From Acidobacteriaceae bacterium (lineage in GTDB: Bacteria; Acidobacteriota; Terriglobia; Terriglobales; Acidobacteriaceae): a stretch of DNA of 5,439 bases. Below are positions 4,510 through 5,439 of this stretch, piece by piece. How positions within the stretch are numbered: the first letter of the stretch is position 1; each line of letters starts with the position of its first letter. The notes under the pieces are model-generated. The model searched no databases. It was not told the origin of the DNA and was given only the letters and a program-made list of their open reading frames with translations. The translations under genes were made by a program, and so were the position numbers. The DNA lies in the NCBI GenBank assembly GCA_003164255.1, contig PLST01000351.1:1-5439 (forward strand), read 5' to 3'.

Positions 4510-4544
4510 CAAGCGAAGGCTTGCTCGAACACGCCGGACCCGCC

Positions 4545-5207
4545 GTGAAGACGGCCCTTATGGTCTTGGTCACCTGTTTGAGCCTGCGCTGTGATCTTGC
4601 CGCCGGGCAGTCGTTTGACTGCCGCAAAGCCTCTTCGTCCACTGAGAAGGCGATTTGCGCATCGGCGGAGCTCTCAGCGCTCGATTCCCGAATGACCACC
4701 GCGTGGAAGAAATCGACCGAGATCTTTACAGGCCCCGAAGCGGAAGGGATGGATGTGACGTTAAGGAACGAACAGCGCGAATGGCTGGGCAAGCGCAATG
4801 CCTGCGGCGGCAACATGAGCTGCCTCCGGTTCGCTTATCAGCAACGCACTGCGGTGCTCGAGTTCCGCCCGTTTCCGGAGGCGGCGCCAGTGGACAGATT
4901 TGTCGGCAAATTCGACCACCAGGGTTTCATGCGTGTATACGTCCAGCGGCTCGACGCGAATTCGGCGCGGGTGCTGGTCGAAGGCGCAGAGCCAAAGACC
5001 GCCCGCTGGCTCTGCCACTTTGAAGGGATCGGAACAGTGCACGAAAACCGCTTGGAAGCGATCGATGCTGAGACGGAGCACCGGCTCCTTCTTGAACAAG
5101 ACGGCAGTGGCATCCTGATTCCCAATCTCGATTCAAACCTTGAGGCAAACTTCGCCAACTGTGGGTTGAATGGGATGATGAACTTCAAGTACCGACGCAC
5201 ACGGTAG
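4545..5207 (+). CDS. Secreted protein with an LprI-type (DUF1311) cysteine domain
   Basis: With the GTG at 4545 the product is 220 aa. It has a Sec signal peptide (MKTALMVLVTCLSL, cleavage likely near LAAG-Q at residues 20-22), so it should be exported. GTG is chosen because it supplies the Lys at position 2. ATG at 4560 would remove that charge, and the longer start at 4398 would bury the signal inside the protein. No start has a strong ribosome binding site. Residues 24-107 match the LprI N-terminal pattern: FDCRKASSSTEKAIC, AELSALDSRM, LRNEQREWLGKRNAC, then SCLRFAYQQR, with C26, C38, C87 and C93 poised for two disulfides. Residues 117-220 form a beta-rich second domain (RFVGKFDHQGFMRVYV to NCGLNGMMNFKYRR) with C157 and C206 likely bridged. 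LprI-type proteins include lysozyme inhibitors, but most family members are uncharacterised, so inhibition of lysozyme is only possible. No obvious lipobox is present. Confidence 0.85.
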   Translation: MKTALMVLVTCLSLRCDLAAGQSFDCRKASSSTEKAICASAELSALDSRMTTAWKKSTEIFTGPEAEGMDVTLRNEQREWLGKRNACGGNMSCLRFAYQQRTAVLEFRPFPEAAPVDRFVGKFDHQGFMRVYVQRLDANSARVLVEGAEPKTARWLCHFEGIGTVHENRLEAIDAETEHRLLLEQDGSGILIPNLDSNLEANFANCGLNGMMNFKYRRTR

Positions 5208-5350
5208 TCAGCTCTCGAAGCACGGTCTGCCTGGCTCAAACGGATGTCGCAGCTCAATCCCTGAATTGCTCCCATATCGCGAGCCCGGGTTTACCGCCCC
5301 CTCGTCAGCGTGTAACAATCGTCTCGATTCCCTGATCGAGGTCGATCCAG
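5208..5350. promoter_or_regulatory. Intergenic region with a weak candidate promoter
   Basis: TTTACC (5290-5295) and TAACAA (5313-5318) are separated by 17 bp, and TG directly precedes the second element. This is a poor but correctly spaced sigma-70-like pair about 30 bp before the start at 5351. No intrinsic terminator for the upstream gene is visible. Confidence 0.25.
5323..5341 (+). promoter_or_regulatory. Inverted repeat overlapping the ribosome binding site of the edge gene
   Basis: CTCGAT (5323-5328) and ATCGAG (5335-5340) are perfect complements around a 6-nt loop. The right arm overlaps the GAGG (5338-5341) that serves as the Shine-Dalgarno sequence for the ATG at 5351. As RNA it could mask the site, and as DNA it could be an operator. 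Confidence 0.35.
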
Positions 5351-5439
5351 ATGACTCCCAATGCAAACTGCGGGCGCGCGGCTCGCGCCGTATTTTCCGG
5401 CTTTCTTTTGTTGACGGCTTGCGGCGCCCTTTGCCCCGC
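5351..5439 (+). CDS. Probable lipoprotein, N-terminus only (3' partial)
   Basis: From the ATG at 5351 the frame stays open to the window edge. It encodes 29 residues that look exactly like a lipoprotein signal peptide: MTPNANCGRAARAV with two arginines, a hydrophobic core VFSGFLLL, and a lipobox LTAC followed by G, so the Cys near residue 24 would be lipidated after cleavage. GAGG at 5338-5341 sits 9 nt upstream. The mature protein lies outside the window and its function cannot be stated. The call rests on the signal peptide and ribosome binding site alone. The gene runs in the same direction as the LprI-like gene 143 bp upstream and may share its envelope context. Confidence 0.55.
   Translation, partial: MTPNANCGRAARAVFSGFLLLTACGALCP

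Larger units (their letters stand above)
4010..4544. other. Gene-poor spacer between the XRE regulator and the LprI-like gene
   Basis: About 535 bp without a supportable gene. The left third is A/C-rich (repeated CAAAA-type steps around 4065-4115). The right third is GC-rich and carries two hairpins. Open frames on both strands here give translations without recognisable motifs or good ribosome binding sites. It should contain divergent promoters for the genes on either side, but I see no clear -35/-10 pair. Repeats and hairpins are listed separately. Confidence 0.55.

Noticed and set aside
4311..4544. N-terminal extension of the LprI-like protein
   Set aside because: It would place a clear Sec signal peptide about 78 residues inside the protein, and it crosses two hairpins. 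Codon usage there does not look coding.

Overview
The window is a bacterial chromosomal segment of moderately high GC. It has one universal housekeeping gene at the left edge and a loosely packed accessory region to its right. The intergenic style is AT-rich 8-mer arrays of the CCAAAAAC / TTTTTAGG type, a GGGGCTGAAGCCC hairpin, and a CTGACCC heptad array. Together with a mobile mystery protein A-like regulator, this is what I would expect from an Acidobacteriota (Terriglobia-like) genome or metagenome bin. That assignment is inference, not proof.

Layout. Bases 1-740 hold the 3' half of accC (biotin carboxylase subunit of acetyl-CoA carboxylase, + strand). Bases 741-912 are a repeat-rich spacer. 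Converging on accC is a minus-strand gene (980-1480) for a small, very basic protein of unknown function, ending at a textbook intrinsic terminator (906-941). Bases 1481-1882 have no credible gene but contain a strong GC-rich hairpin and a possible bidirectional terminator. Bases 1883-2077 are a 64-codon remnant of an IS1595-family (ISXO2-like) transposase C-terminus that no ORF caller would report.

Immediately downstream of the IS scar is a tightly coupled two-gene operon (2235-2987 and 2987-3535, TAATG overlap). It encodes a 250-aa conserved-looking protein of unknown function and a 182-aa PIN-domain ribonuclease with its acidic residues intact. It is arranged like a toxin-antitoxin or defence module, but its first gene is far too large to be a standard VapB-type antitoxin. 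This is the most interesting part of the window. Convergent to it on the minus strand (3638-4009) is a short XRE-type regulator resembling mobile mystery protein A, without its usual Fic-family partner and with a heptad repeat array just upstream of its start.

Bases 4010-4544 are another gene-poor stretch with repeats and hairpins. A secreted protein with an LprI-type cysteine-rich domain follows (4545-5207). At the right edge, a small previously uncalled start (5351-5439) reads as a lipoprotein signal peptide and begins a gene that runs out of the window. Apart from the PIN operon, the genes do not form one pathway. The picture is a housekeeping locus flanked by a mobile or accessory patch marked by an IS scar, an orphan mobile-element regulator and a toxin-like cassette.
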